DNA of 64,000 nucleotides from Noviherbaspirillum cavernae (GTDB taxonomy: Bacteria > Pseudomonadota > Gammaproteobacteria > Burkholderiales > Burkholderiaceae_D): the NCBI RefSeq assembly GCF_003590875.1, contig NZ_QYUN01000002.1, positions 310,001 through 374,000 of the forward strand, read 5' to 3'. Made by a program: the position numbers and the translations under genes. The notes under the pieces are model-generated. The model ran no database searches. It was not told the DNA's origin and saw only the letters and a list, made by a program, of their open reading frames with translations. This document shows positions 1-8,484 of the stretch, in pieces. Positions within the stretch are counted from its first letter, which is position 1. Every line of letters begins with the position of its first letter.

Positions 1-215
1 ACCACCAGCACCGGACCTTCCTCGCAACGGTCGAGGCAGCCGGCCTTGTTGATGCGTACCTTGCCGGGGCCGCTCAGGTCGAGGTCCTTGATGCGGCGCT
101 TCGCATGTTCCTGCGCCTCTTGCGCGCCGCGGTCATGGCAGCACGGGCGGCCGCCCGATTCGCGCTGGTTGAGACAAAAGAATACGTGGTGTTGATAAAA
201 CTGCTGGTCGCTCAT
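1..215 (-). CDS. (2Fe-2S) ferredoxin domain protein, C-terminus outside window
   Basis: The 71 visible codons start at an ATG at 215 and read MSDQQFYQHHVFFCLNQRE. Cysteines at about residues 14, 25 and 26, and a later C-L-D-R-C pair followed by EEGPVLV, match the thioredoxin-like 2Fe-2S ferredoxin family common in Burkholderiales, which is probably a soluble electron carrier. The gene leaves the window on the left, so the last part cannot be judged. It lies 45 bp downstream of the VanZ-like gene on the same strand and may be cotranscribed with it. The family assignment is fairly secure; the electron partner is unknown. Confidence 0.75.
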   Translation of the reverse strand, partial: MSDQQFYQHHVFFCLNQRESGGRPCCHDRGAQEAQEHAKRRIKDLDLSGPGKVRINKAGCLDRCEEGPVLV

Positions 216-260
216 GATGAATCCGCGTGTTGCGTCAAAAAGCCGATGATACACCCGGCC

Positions 261-1394
261 TCAATCCCGCTTCAGGCGATGCATGGGATGCAACAGGAAC
301 CACAACGCGAAGAACGGCCATGCCAGCGAAAGGAATTGCGCCGCGCCGTTGAAGTTGAGGAATTTTCCCTGCAGCCAGGCTTGCAGCGTGGCGGTGAAGT
401 AGGGATTGATCGGCACGATGTTGGCGACCACCACGCTGGCCAGCAGACTGACGACCGCCAGTCGCCTTTGCGCGACCGGGCGCGCAAAGGCGAGCCCCGA
501 TACCATCATCACGCCCACCAGCAGGCCGCCCTTGGCACCCGGCGTCAGCCATGCAAATGCATTTTCCGGCGTGAACAGCAGCGCATTCGCCAGCGCCTTG
601 ACAATGAGCACGAGCGCCGCCAGTGCCGCGATCAGGCGCAGCCGGGGCGCATGCTTGCGCAGCAGGCACAGCAGCGTCAGCAGCGCGCCGGTCAGGCCGC
701 AGGCGGTGATGATGGTTTCCGACAGCCAGTACTCCTGCACCGTCAGTTCCTGCGTCTGGATGAAAAACGCGGCGAGATCGACCGGCGTCGCCAGCCAATC
801 GGACAGCCAGTCGGACAGGATCGGCAGAATCTGTCCGTGCCCGAACAGATAGCCCTGCGGATAGATCTGTGCCAGCGGCCACATCGCAAGAACGATCAGG
901 CCGCGCCCCGCATCGCGCGTGAACCACTCCTTGCGCAGTTGCAGCAGGCGGCTTTGCTCAAGAAATGCGCGCGACAGCAGCACGCCCGCGATCGCGCCGA
1001 TCGCCGCGCCGCCGGTATTGGTGAAGAAATCGAGGTTGGACGAGACGCGGCTCGGCAGAAAGGTCTGGACCGCCTCCATCACGCCCGACAGCAGCGCGCC
1101 GCCCGCAATTGCCAGCAAGATGGCGAACGGCCCCCGCACATGCGGATGGAGCGCGAATACCGCCAGCATGCCGAACGGGATGTACGCGACGATGTTGGTC
1201 AGCACGTCGAACCATGTCCAGTAATGCGGCAGCGGTGCGGAGAGAAATGCCCATGGCGTCACGCCGATGACATGCCACCCCGCGAACGGGTACCAGCTGG
1301 CGTAGGTGATCAGCAGCGTGTAGACCAGCAGGCCGACACGCGCAAACGCGGAGCCTGCCGGCTGATGTTCTGCGGCCGGTTGGTTGTGCGGCAT
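261..1394 (-). CDS. VanZ-like family membrane protein
   Basis: A 377-residue polytopic inner-membrane protein. After a short hydrophilic N-terminus (1-18) come many hydrophobic segments. The N-terminal third carries the VanZ-type pattern: SWYPFAGW near residue 33, FDVLTNIVAYIPFGML near 62, GALLSGVMEAVQTFLPSR near 99, and SNLDFFTNTGGAAIGA near 119. VanZ proteins are named from a teicoplanin-resistance cluster, but most chromosomal members have no known function. The protein is longer than a bare VanZ domain (about 120-160 aa); the second half adds further membrane segments. It follows the lipid-transporter operon by only 6 bp, so it is probably in the same transcript. Confidence 0.75.
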   Translation of the reverse strand: MPHNQPAAEHQPAGSAFARVGLLVYTLLITYASWYPFAGWHVIGVTPWAFLSAPLPHYWTWFDVLTNIVAYIPFGMLAVFALHPHVRGPFAILLAIAGGALLSGVMEAVQTFLPSRVSSNLDFFTNTGGAAIGAIAGVLLSRAFLEQSRLLQLRKEWFTRDAGRGLIVLAMWPLAQIYPQGYLFGHGQILPILSDWLSDWLATPVDLAAFFIQTQELTVQEYWLSETIITACGLTGALLTLLCLLRKHAPRLRLIAALAALVLIVKALANALLFTPENAFAWLTPGAKGGLLVGVMMVSGLAFARPVAQRRLAVVSLLASVVVANIVPINPYFTATLQAWLQGKFLNFNGAAQFLSLAWPFFALWFLLHPMHRLKRD

Positions 1395-1400
1395 GCAGAC

Positions 1401-2012
1401 TTACTTTGCAGTAGGCGGCAGTGTCGCCAGCCACGCCATCATCTCGGCGATGACGGCATCGCCCGCGTCGGCCAGCGCGCGCGCGCCGCCCGCGGCGTCC
1501 GCGCTCGATGCCGGCAGCTGCTTGACGAAGCTCCTTTGCGCGACCAGTGCGCGGCCGTTGAACAGCGCCGCGCGCACGCCGATCCGCGCCGCGTTCTGTC
1601 CGGGTGCTTCGAACACCTGCGTGAAGTCATCGAGCTCGATGCGCAGCACCGGCACGTTCGTCGCGCCATCGGATGCCGTCAGTGCCGTGCCGCCCGCCTG
1701 CGCAATGCGCGCTTTCAGGCGCTGCGTGAACAGTTGCGGCGGCGGCATGCTCCAGCGGCTGATGGCGTAGGCGCGCGCCTCCTGATCGTTCGCATAGTTC
1801 AGGCGAAAGTACATTTGCGTACTATCGAGCCAGGCTGGGGCGCGGGCGTCGGAGATGCTGACCGGCGCCAATGCGGGCAACGGCGCCGACGCCGTCTTCA
1901 GACTGCCGAAATCGTAGAGCGTGTACTGCGGACCCTTGGTCGCGCAGCCGGCCAGCAATGCGGCGCTGAATGCGACGAACAGGGTGAGAAGCAGATGAAT
2001 GGTTTTCTTCAT
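1401..2012 (-). CDS. ABC-type transport auxiliary lipoprotein
   Basis: This 203-residue protein begins with a lipoprotein signal (MKKTIHLLLTLFVAFSAALLAGC); the lipobox is LAGC with Cys at about residue 23, and residue +2 is Ala, which suits outer-membrane sorting. The rest resembles the PqiC/DUF330 auxiliary lipoproteins that accompany MCE-type transporters. It follows the MlaD-like gene by 15 bp and is the last component of the permease-ATPase-MlaD-lipoprotein operon. Its likely role is an outer-membrane partner for lipid shuttling across the periplasm, inferred from context and family. Confidence 0.8.
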   Translation of the reverse strand: MKKTIHLLLTLFVAFSAALLAGCATKGPQYTLYDFGSLKTASAPLPALAPVSISDARAPAWLDSTQMYFRLNYANDQEARAYAISRWSMPPPQLFTQRLKARIAQAGGTALTASDGATNVPVLRIELDDFTQVFEAPGQNAARIGVRAALFNGRALVAQRSFVKQLPASSADAAGGARALADAGDAVIAEMMAWLATLPPTAK

Positions 2013-2027
2013 GATTGATTTCTTCTT

Positions 2028-2963
2028 CTAGTGGGCCGGCACGACAAAGCCTGGTTCGCCCGGTCCCGGCGCTGCCGGCGGCACGCCGAACAGCATGCTG
2101 CCGGGATTGTCGCTCAGGTTGTCCAGCGTCCGGTTCAGCGATCTGATGGATGTGCGCGCATCATTGGCGACCGGCAGCGTTTCATGTTCCAGCCGGTTGG
2201 CCGTCGCGCCGAGCTGCGAGGCGCTGCTGGAGATTGTATCAAGCGGTCCGCCGGCGGCCTGCAGGCGGGTTGCCATCCCGTTCAGGTTGCCGGTCAATGC
2301 GCTGGCGTCCCTCGACAGCGCGGTCAGCGAGGTGAGGGCCTGTTGCGCCTGGTTCGCCAGCGCCGGCAGCTTCGCCAGTGTCGGCTGCAGCTGGCGCGGA
2401 ATGGATTCGACCTCGTTGGCGGCGCGGCTGACATTGTCGAACGCGGCCAGCATGGCCTTGCGGTTTTCGGGCTCGAGCATGGTGTTGATGCGTTTCGCCA
2501 TCTCTTCGGTCTGCTCGAGGATCGCGAGGCCGCGATTCTGCAGTTGGTCGAGGATGCTGGGGCGCATTTCGATGCGCGCGATGTTGTCCTTCGAGCTCGG
2601 CATCTTCACCGGGCGGCTGCCGTCATCGTCCAGTTGCACATAGGCGATGCCGGTGACGCCCTGATAACCGAGCGTGGCAAAGGTCGATTGCGTGATTGGC
2701 GCGTCCGGCCGCACGCTGATGTGCACAAGGATCTGGCCCACCTCTTGCGGATCGAAGGTGATCTCGTTGACCTTGCCCACATCCAGCCCGCGATAGCGGA
2801 CGGCTGCCTGCGGATTCAGGCCGGGTACCGAGAGCGCGGTCGCGATCTGGTACGGCACCCATTCCACGCGGTCGCGGTTCAACCAGATGCCGATGAAGAT
2901 CGCGCCGGCCAGCAGCACGATCGTGAACAGGCCCGCTATCAGTGCATGCGCCTTGTTTTCCAT
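2028..2963 (-). CDS. MlaD-family (MCE) substrate-binding protein of lipid ABC transporter
   Basis: A 311-residue protein with one N-terminal membrane anchor (about residues 7-27), then an MCE domain (about 38-115) containing VPGLNPQAAVRYRGLDVGKV and GYQGVTGIAYVQLDDDG. A helical periplasmic region rich in Ala, Asn and Leu follows, with a Pro/Gly-rich end. MCE proteins form hexameric rings that bind phospholipids and connect an inner-membrane ABC transporter to the periplasm. It sits 15 bp downstream of its ATPase gene. I give no mla symbol because the lipoprotein partner is PqiC-like and a canonical mla operon could exist elsewhere. Confidence 0.88.
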   Translation of the reverse strand: MENKAHALIAGLFTIVLLAGAIFIGIWLNRDRVEWVPYQIATALSVPGLNPQAAVRYRGLDVGKVNEITFDPQEVGQILVHISVRPDAPITQSTFATLGYQGVTGIAYVQLDDDGSRPVKMPSSKDNIARIEMRPSILDQLQNRGLAILEQTEEMAKRINTMLEPENRKAMLAAFDNVSRAANEVESIPRQLQPTLAKLPALANQAQQALTSLTALSRDASALTGNLNGMATRLQAAGGPLDTISSSASQLGATANRLEHETLPVANDARTSIRSLNRTLDNLSDNPGSMLFGVPPAAPGPGEPGFVVPAH

Positions 2964-2978
2964 GATGATTTCTGTCCT

Positions 2979-3779
2979 TTAACTGTGCGGATGTTCGCGC
3001 AACACTTCCAGCGCGCGCTGGCCGCGTTCCCCGAGGAAGAACTGTTTGATGAACGGATGATCGACACGGATCACTTCGCCCGGCGGGCCGTACGCGAGCA
3101 CGCGCTTTTCCGCCAGCACCGCGATCTGCGTCGACAGCTCGAACAAGGTATCCAGATCGTGCGTGACCATGATGACCGTCAGCTGCATCTCCTGATGCAG
3201 CGTGCGGATCAGCGACACGAAGCTTTCCGAGCGGTCCGGGTCGAGGCCGGCGGTCGGTTCGTCGAGAAACAGCAGCTCCGGCTCCAGTGCCAGTGCGCGC
3301 GCCAGCGCGACGCGCTTGATCATGCCGCCGGAGAGATCGGCCGGCATCTTCAGCGCATCGGCCGGCGTGATGCCCACCATGTCGAGCTTCAGCAATACCG
3401 CGTCGCGGATCAGGTCTTCCGGCAGCACGCGCAATTCGCGCATCGGCTGCGCCACGTTGTCGAACGCGGTCAGTGCGGAAAACATTGCGCCGTGCTGGAA
3501 CAGCATGCCCCAGCGGTTGCGCAGATGCTGCAGATGCGCGCGGTTAGCGCGGTTGATGTCCTCGCCGAAGACGCGTACCGTGCCGCGCGTCGGCGCGTCC
3601 AATCCGAGTATCCGGCGCAGCAGCGTGGTCTTGCCGGAACCCGATCCGCCGACCAGCGACACGATCTCGCCTTGCTGCACCACCAGATTCAGTTCCTTGT
3701 GGACGACGAAGTCGCCGAACTGCGTCCACAGGTTCGTGATTTCGATCACGGGCGTACGGCTGACAGTCGCCTCCGGCAT
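2979..3779 (-). CDS. ABC transporter ATPase, MlaF-like (lipid transport)
   Basis: A 266-residue ATPase with Walker A GGSGSGKT at residues 44-51, signature LSGGMIKRVALARAL, and Walker B LLFLDEPTAGLDPDRSE, as in the MlaF/Ttg2A group, which powers phospholipid movement. The start is the ATG at 3779, which shares one base with the permease stop codon (TGATG), a sign of translational coupling. The reading frame stays open far upstream inside the permease gene, but that extension has no similarity to an ATPase and is out-of-frame shadow. Confidence 0.9.
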   Translation of the reverse strand: MPEATVSRTPVIEITNLWTQFGDFVVHKELNLVVQQGEIVSLVGGSGSGKTTLLRRILGLDAPTRGTVRVFGEDINRANRAHLQHLRNRWGMLFQHGAMFSALTAFDNVAQPMRELRVLPEDLIRDAVLLKLDMVGITPADALKMPADLSGGMIKRVALARALALEPELLFLDEPTAGLDPDRSESFVSLIRTLHQEMQLTVIMVTHDLDTLFELSTQIAVLAEKRVLAYGPPGEVIRVDHPFIKQFFLGERGQRALEVLREHPHS

Positions 3780-4906
3780 CAGTAGAACCCCACGCCCTTG
3801 AAGACGATCGCGAATACCGCGTCCGCCAGAATCACGATGGTGATGGCGGTGACGACCGACAGCGTCGTGCCCTGGCCGAGACTCTCCGTGTTGGGCTCGA
3901 TGCGCAGGCCGAAGTGGCATGCCACCAGCGCGATCAGGCAGCCGAAGACCACGCCCTTGCCGATGCCGATCCAGTAGTTGGCCAGCGGCACCGCATCCGG
4001 CAAGGACTGCAGGAAGTAGGTGGGCGACAGGCTGAGTTCGGCCTGCGCGGCAAACATGCCGCCGATCAGTGCCACCACGTCGGTCCACACCACCAGCAGC
4101 GGCATCGAGATCGCCAGCGCGATCACCTTCGGCATGATGAGCCGGAAGCCGTGCGGCATGCCCATCACCAGCATCGCGTCGAGTTCTTCCGTGACGCGCA
4201 TCACGCCCAGCTGCGCCGTGATCGCGGAGCCGGAGCGGCCGGCGACGAGGATCGCCGCCAGCAAGGGGCCGAGTTCGCGGATGATGCTCATGCCGAGGAT
4301 GTTGACGAGATAGATGTCGCCGCCGAAGGTGTGCAGCTGCTGCGCCGACAGGTAGGACAGCACCACCCCGATCAGGAAGCCGACCAGCGCCGTGATGCCG
4401 AGCGCCTGATAGCCGATATGGAAAATGTTGGCGGAGATTTCCTTCCATGGCCCGCGCTGCGGACGCGCCGCGAAGCGGCCGAGGTCGAGCGCCAATTGCC
4501 CGATCAATCCGATGAAACTCAACACGTGTTCCGCGAAGATGTTCATCATGCGCGCCAGCGACGCCGGCGCGTACCATGGCTGCGTCGTTTTCTTCGGCAG
4601 GGTCAGCGTGCCGGTCTTTTCGAGCCGCTTGAAGAATTGCTCATAGCGTTGCGGCAACGCGAGTCGTTGCGGGCGTTTCCTGCCCCAGGTGTTCCACAGC
4701 CATTGCGCGCCAATGTGGTCCAGCGCGGCGATGTGCGACAAGTCCCAGTGCAGAGATGCATCCTTCGGCAAACCGCTCAATGTCGTTTTGATATCTTTTG
4801 CCACGCCGGGCCGCGTCAGTGCGTGTACCTGCCAGCGGCCGGCAACGCATACGGTAGGTGAATCGCGTTTTTCGATCGTGAGTGTCGGCAATTGTCGGTT
4901 TGGCAT
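3779..4906 (-). CDS. MlaE-family ABC permease with N-terminal STAS-like domain
   Basis: 375 residues. The first ~110 form a STAS-like domain (SLHWDLSHIAALDHIGAQWLW). The remainder is the MlaE permease, recognisable from the ALGITALVGFLIGVVLSYLSA segment, the cytoplasmic RELGPLLAAILVAGRSGSA motif, and the ELDAMLVMGMP stretch. It is first in the transporter operon and shares one base with the ATPase start. In the classic Mla system the STAS protein (MlaB) is separate; here it is fused to the permease, a common arrangement in proteobacterial homologues. It is transcribed divergently from birA across about 90 bp. Confidence 0.9.
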   Translation of the reverse strand: MPNRQLPTLTIEKRDSPTVCVAGRWQVHALTRPGVAKDIKTTLSGLPKDASLHWDLSHIAALDHIGAQWLWNTWGRKRPQRLALPQRYEQFFKRLEKTGTLTLPKKTTQPWYAPASLARMMNIFAEHVLSFIGLIGQLALDLGRFAARPQRGPWKEISANIFHIGYQALGITALVGFLIGVVLSYLSAQQLHTFGGDIYLVNILGMSIIRELGPLLAAILVAGRSGSAITAQLGVMRVTEELDAMLVMGMPHGFRLIMPKVIALAISMPLLVVWTDVVALIGGMFAAQAELSLSPTYFLQSLPDAVPLANYWIGIGKGVVFGCLIALVACHFGLRIEPNTESLGQGTTLSVVTAITIVILADAVFAIVFKGVGFY

Positions 4907-4996
4907 TGCGCCAGTTTAAGGGAGAATGTGACAGGCGTCATCCGCCACAATTTGTCACCACGCAAGAATCATCCATCCCGATACAATGCGCGTAAC

Positions 4997-5788
4997 ATGA
5001 CTATCACGCTTTCTCCCCAACGCATCGCGACGTTTTGCCAGGGGCCTGCGCAGCAGATCGCACTGCAGGCCGTCGAGGAAACCGGCTCTACCAATGCCGA
5101 CCTGCTGGCCGCCATCGACCGCTTGAACGCACCCACCTTGCTCGTTGCCGAACGGCAGACTGCGGGACGCGGGCGGGCCGGACGCGCGTGGCATTCGCAA
5201 GCCGGCGCATCGCTGACGTTTTCGCTGGCGTGGAAGTTTGCATTGCCGGTGCATGCGCTGGTGGGACTGCCGCTTGCCATCGGAGTGGCAATTGCCGACG
5301 CGCTCGCCATGTTCGACGTGAAGGTGCAATTGAAATGGCCGAACGATGTGCTGCATGAAGGCCGGAAACTGGCCGGCATCCTGATCGAAACCGCTGCCGT
5401 CGCGCCGCGCGAAGGCAGCTGGGCGGTGATCGGCGTCGGCTTGAACATGGCGGTCGATGCCGCGCTCGCCGCCACGATCGGCCGGCCGGTGGCCGATATT
5501 CCGTGGCTGACCGAACTGGATCGGGACATGCTGATGGCGACTCTGCTGAACAAGCTGGCCGACACGCTGGTGCAATTCGAGCAAACCGGCTTCGCCGGCT
5601 TTGCGCCGCGCTGGAATGCCTTGCATGCATATAGCGGACAAACCGTCATGATCCTCGACAACGGCCGGGTGCTGCACGAAGGTGTGGCGGCCGGCGTGGA
5701 TGCGACCGGGCGCCTCATGCTCGACACCGCGGCCGGGCCGGTTGCGGTGATGGCGGGCGACGTGTCGCTGCGCGTGGCGGGAGGCTGA
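4997..5788 (+). CDS. birA: Biotin--[acetyl-CoA-carboxylase] ligase
   Basis: A 263-residue ligase that makes biotinyl-5'-AMP and attaches biotin to the carrier subunit of acetyl-CoA carboxylase. The diagnostic GRGRAGR loop is at residues 57-63, KWPNDV follows near 113, and the protein ends in the small C-terminal SH3-like domain. E. coli BirA (about 321 aa) has an N-terminal DNA-binding domain; this one lacks it, so it should be a ligase only and not a biotin-operon repressor. I chose the ATG at 4997, where the homologous region begins; the frame is open further upstream to 4892 without family similarity. It precedes coaX by 4 bp. Confidence 0.93.
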   Translation: MTITLSPQRIATFCQGPAQQIALQAVEETGSTNADLLAAIDRLNAPTLLVAERQTAGRGRAGRAWHSQAGASLTFSLAWKFALPVHALVGLPLAIGVAIADALAMFDVKVQLKWPNDVLHEGRKLAGILIETAAVAPREGSWAVIGVGLNMAVDAALAATIGRPVADIPWLTELDRDMLMATLLNKLADTLVQFEQTGFAGFAPRWNALHAYSGQTVMILDNGRVLHEGVAAGVDATGRLMLDTAAGPVAVMAGDVSLRVAGG

Positions 5789-5792
5789 CAGC

Positions 5793-6566
5793 ATGGTGCT
5801 GCTGATCGATGCCGGCAATACGCGAGTGAAATGGGCGCTGATTCCCGGGCGCGATCTCGACTTGCCGCACAAGCTGGGGCAGTGGGCCGCATCCGGCTCC
5901 ATCGAGCGCGCGCAGGTGAGGCAGCTGGCGGACATCTGGCGCGATGCGAACATCTCCCGCGTCGTGCTGTCGAATGTGGCCGGTCCGGCGATGCGCGAAG
6001 AGCTGGAGCAGACCATGGCGCTGGCCCTCGGCTTGAAGCCGGTGCCGCTGGAATGGTTCGGTTCCGTTGCGCAGCTCGCGGGCGTGCGCAACAAATATCG
6101 CAATCCGGCGCAGCTCGGCTGCGACCGTTTCGCCTCCGCGATCGGCGCGCATGCATTGTTCCCTGATGCACCGCTGATCGTCGCGACTTGCGGCACGGCG
6201 ACCACGATCGATGCGGTGACGGCGGATGGTGTTTTCGTGGGCGGCATGATCCTGCCGGGGCTCGGCTTGATGGCGACCGCGCTGGCAAAGAACACCGCGC
6301 AATTGCCGCAGGTGGCGGAACACATCGCGCTATCCGAACCGTTTGCCGACAATACCGATGCCGCGATCGTCAGCGGCTGCATCGCCGCGCAGGCCGGTGC
6401 CATCGAGCGCGCGGTCGCCGCCCATGCCAGGAATCATTCCGATGTGCAATGCATTCTCGCCGGCGGTGCGGCGCATCTGATCGCGCCGCACCTGTCCGTG
6501 CCCTACAGGAAAGTCGACAATCTCGTGCTGATCGGATTGCAAATCGTTGCGGGTACCTCATGCTGA
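5793..6566 (+). CDS. coaX: Type III pantothenate kinase
   Basis: 257 residues, the usual length for the family. The enzyme phosphorylates pantothenate in the first step of CoA synthesis. The N-terminal phosphate-binding motif DAGNTRVKW begins at residue 6; QLGCDRFAS and ATCGTATTIDAV are the other ASKHA-fold motifs. Neighbouring birA and coaX genes are a recurring betaproteobacterial arrangement. Its stop codon lies inside the start of the downstream SPOR gene (7-bp overlap ATGCTGA), implying a tightly coupled operon. Confidence 0.95.
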   Translation: MVLLIDAGNTRVKWALIPGRDLDLPHKLGQWAASGSIERAQVRQLADIWRDANISRVVLSNVAGPAMREELEQTMALALGLKPVPLEWFGSVAQLAGVRNKYRNPAQLGCDRFASAIGAHALFPDAPLIVATCGTATTIDAVTADGVFVGGMILPGLGLMATALAKNTAQLPQVAEHIALSEPFADNTDAAIVSGCIAAQAGAIERAVAAHARNHSDVQCILAGGAAHLIAPHLSVPYRKVDNLVLIGLQIVAGTSC

Positions 6567-7279
6567 AATTTTTCTTCACGATTCTGCTGCTTGCCAATGG
6601 CGTGTTGTTCGCCTACCAGCAAGGCCATCTCGAAACACTGATGCCGAGCGGCCGCGAACCGGCGCGCGTGAGCAATCAGCTCAATGCGGACAAGATCAAG
6701 CTGATTCCGCCGCCCGCCACAGGCGCGCGCGCGCCCGCTCCGGCAGCGCCCGCTGTTGCGGTGGCGGCGGTTGCCGTGCAAAAACCGGTGGAAAAACCCG
6801 CGCCGAAAAGCGAGGTCGCAGCCTGCACCGAAATCGGCAATTTCAATCGCGAAGACGCGCGCCTGTTCGAGGCCAAACTGGCCGCGCTGGCACTCGGCAC
6901 CAGGGTGTCGAAGCGTCCCATCCGCGAGGTGGCGACCCACATCGTCTACATTCCGCCGCTGCCCGATCTGGAGAGCGCGGAGAACAAGACCGCCGAACTG
7001 CGCCGGCTCGGCATCACCGACTACTACATCATTCAGGACAACTCCAGCATGCGCATGGGCATCTCGCTCGGCGTCTTCCGGCAGGAAGAGGCGGCGCGCG
7101 AACATCTCGTCAGGCTGAGTCAGAAAGGCGTGCGCTCGGCCCGCATCGGCGCGCGCAGCGTCACCACCAGCATGGTGGCGTTTCAGTTACGCGATCTGGA
7201 TGCGCAGATGCGAGACAGCGTGAACCGGATCAGCGCGACTTTCCCGAAACACGAAACACGGCACTGCGAGCCGGCGTGA
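6560..7279 (+). CDS. SPOR domain protein
   Basis: A 239-residue membrane-anchored protein. An N-terminal transmembrane helix (about residues 3-21) is followed by an Ala/Pro-rich linker (about 50-85) and a C-terminal SPOR-like region (about 160-235, including MRMGISLGVFRQEEAAREHL). SPOR domains bind denuded peptidoglycan at division septa. The ATG at 6560 overlaps the coaX stop. The pairing with birA-coaX is conserved in related bacteria, although a mechanistic link between cofactor synthesis and septal binding is not evident. Confidence 0.8.
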   Translation: MLKFFFTILLLANGVLFAYQQGHLETLMPSGREPARVSNQLNADKIKLIPPPATGARAPAPAAPAVAVAAVAVQKPVEKPAPKSEVAACTEIGNFNREDARLFEAKLAALALGTRVSKRPIREVATHIVYIPPLPDLESAENKTAELRRLGITDYYIIQDNSSMRMGISLGVFRQEEAAREHLVRLSQKGVRSARIGARSVTTSMVAFQLRDLDAQMRDSVNRISATFPKHETRHCEPA

Positions 7280-7339
7280 TCCGAGGCATCAGCACGGCCT
7301 GCATGACACGCCAGCAGACCAATCGTGAAAGGTGTCTGC

Positions 7340-7564
7340 TTACTGCCTGTTGGATGCCGGTGCTTCCTGTGCATCCAGCGCATCAAGCAGTGCGCGCAGG
7401 CATTGCGGACAGAAGCAATCGCTGCCGGCCGCGTCCTGCGCGTTGCGCACATAGGCCGATGCCGGCAGGATAGGCATGCGGGTGCACCAGCAGGGCTGCG
7501 CGATTGCCTGCGGGTCCTTCATCCCGCATTCGAATGCCGAACCGCAGCGTGAACAACTGCTCAT
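7340..7564 (-). CDS. Cysteine-rich CWC family protein
   Basis: A 74-residue protein with nine Cys: CSRC near residues 4-7, C13, CWC at 25-27, and CFCPQC at 50-55. The C-W-C core is the signature of the CWC family (PF14375), presumed to bind metal, probably zinc. The start ATG (7564) overlaps the stop of the upstream zf-HC2 gene by 4 bp (ATGA), so it is the third gene of the sigma-factor operon. Its function is unknown; context suggests a part in, or a readout of, the sigma/anti-sigma circuit. Confidence 0.75.
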   Translation of the reverse strand: MSSCSRCGSAFECGMKDPQAIAQPCWCTRMPILPASAYVRNAQDAAGSDCFCPQCLRALLDALDAQEAPASNRQ

Positions 7565-7773
7565 GATTGTCCGCCTTCCTTGTCGTCCGGTTTGGAAATC
7601 TGCATTTGACGCATCGCTCGCCGCAGCAGTTGCATCTGGGCATGGAAAGCACTGCAACCATCGCAGACCAGCAGATGCACGCGTACCCGTGCGCGCTCGA
7701 CCATCGACAGCTCGCGGTCGAGGCCTTCCGAAGTCAGTTGGTGTATTTCCCTGCAAGTCGGTTTGAGTCCCAT
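7561..7773 (-). CDS. zf-HC2 putative anti-sigma factor
   Basis: A 70-residue soluble protein with Cys7 and the motif H33-x3-C37-x2-C40, the zinc-binding pattern of zf-HC2/ZAS anti-sigma domains. There is no membrane segment, so any sensing would be cytoplasmic. It lies 16 bp downstream of the ECF sigma gene and overlaps the CWC gene by 4 bp. ZAS proteins typically hold the cognate ECF sigma inactive until the zinc site is oxidised or altered; applying that here is inference from family and position. Confidence 0.82.
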   Translation of the reverse strand: MGLKPTCREIHQLTSEGLDRELSMVERARVRVHLLVCDGCSAFHAQMQLLRRAMRQMQISKPDDKEGGQS

Positions 7774-7789
7774 GGGCTTGCTCCTCCTT

Positions 7790-8380
7790 CTATGGCCGGC
7801 GCGGGGAAGGCGGGATGTGCTTGCCGAACCAGTTCAAATCCAGGCATTCGCGCAATTGGACGCGTGCACGATACAGCATCACCCAGGCATTGGTCGCGGA
7901 AATGTCCAGTTCCTTGCAGATCTCGCCGGTGTCGAGTTCCAGCCATTCGCGCATCATGAAGATGCGGGCCGTCCTTGCGGGCAGCTTTTCGAGACAGACT
8001 TCCAGCACGCGGAAAAAATCTTTCTGTTCCAGCTCGGCATCCGGATCGCCCCAGTCGCGCGGCATGTTCACGGTGTGGCCATCCGGCCTGAACAAGGCGT
8101 CGATCACGTCCGCCTCGGATTGGTCATCTCCTGTTTCGATCCGGCATTCGCGCGCGGAACTGCGCAGCGCATCGATGATCTTGTGCTTCAGGATGCCGGT
8201 GACATAGGTGCGCAACGAGGATTGTCCGGCGAAGCTGTCCGGCTTTTCCAGCACGGCGATCAATGCTTCCTGGACAACATCTTCGGCCAGCGTGTCGTTG
8301 CGCAGTTGCAAGATCGCAAATCGCAACAGCGCAGGCCGCATGTTTTCGAGTTCGTGGTGGAGGGAAAGCGCACTGGTCAT
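7790..8380 (-). CDS. ECF-subfamily RNA polymerase sigma factor
   Basis: 196 residues. Region 2 is visible in ALLRFAILQLRNDTLAEDVVQEALIAV and SLRTYVTGILKHKIIDALR; region 4 in LPARTARIFMMREWLELDTGEICKELDISATNAWVMLYRARVQLRECL, with the helix-turn-helix at about 150-175. An acidic linker (about 85-120) joins the two. It heads an operon with the zf-HC2 protein and the CWC protein and is divergent from argB (104 bp between the start codons). Such sigma factors are often autoregulated, but I could not identify a convincing sigma-specific promoter upstream. Confidence 0.9.
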   Translation of the reverse strand: MTSALSLHHELENMRPALLRFAILQLRNDTLAEDVVQEALIAVLEKPDSFAGQSSLRTYVTGILKHKIIDALRSSARECRIETGDDQSEADVIDALFRPDGHTVNMPRDWGDPDAELEQKDFFRVLEVCLEKLPARTARIFMMREWLELDTGEICKELDISATNAWVMLYRARVQLRECLDLNWFGKHIPPSPRRP

Positions 8381-8484
8381 TTGATCAAAAGACTAGCGAA
8401 TCGCGGCCCAAAGCACAACCGCCCGGTCGGGAAGGCGACGCGCTTTCCCTGTAAAATCGCGACAATCCATTTTCAGGACTTGCC

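Noticed and set aside
105..2018. A 637-codon plus-strand frame opposite the VanZ-like and lipoprotein genes
   Set aside because: Same reason: antisense to recognisable minus-strand genes, with a low-complexity Arg/Gln-rich translation.
2979..4577. A single 532-codon minus-strand frame that would fuse the ABC ATPase to an upstream extension
   Set aside because: The extension lies within the permease gene in another frame and shows no domain; the ATPase has its own ATG overlapping the permease stop.
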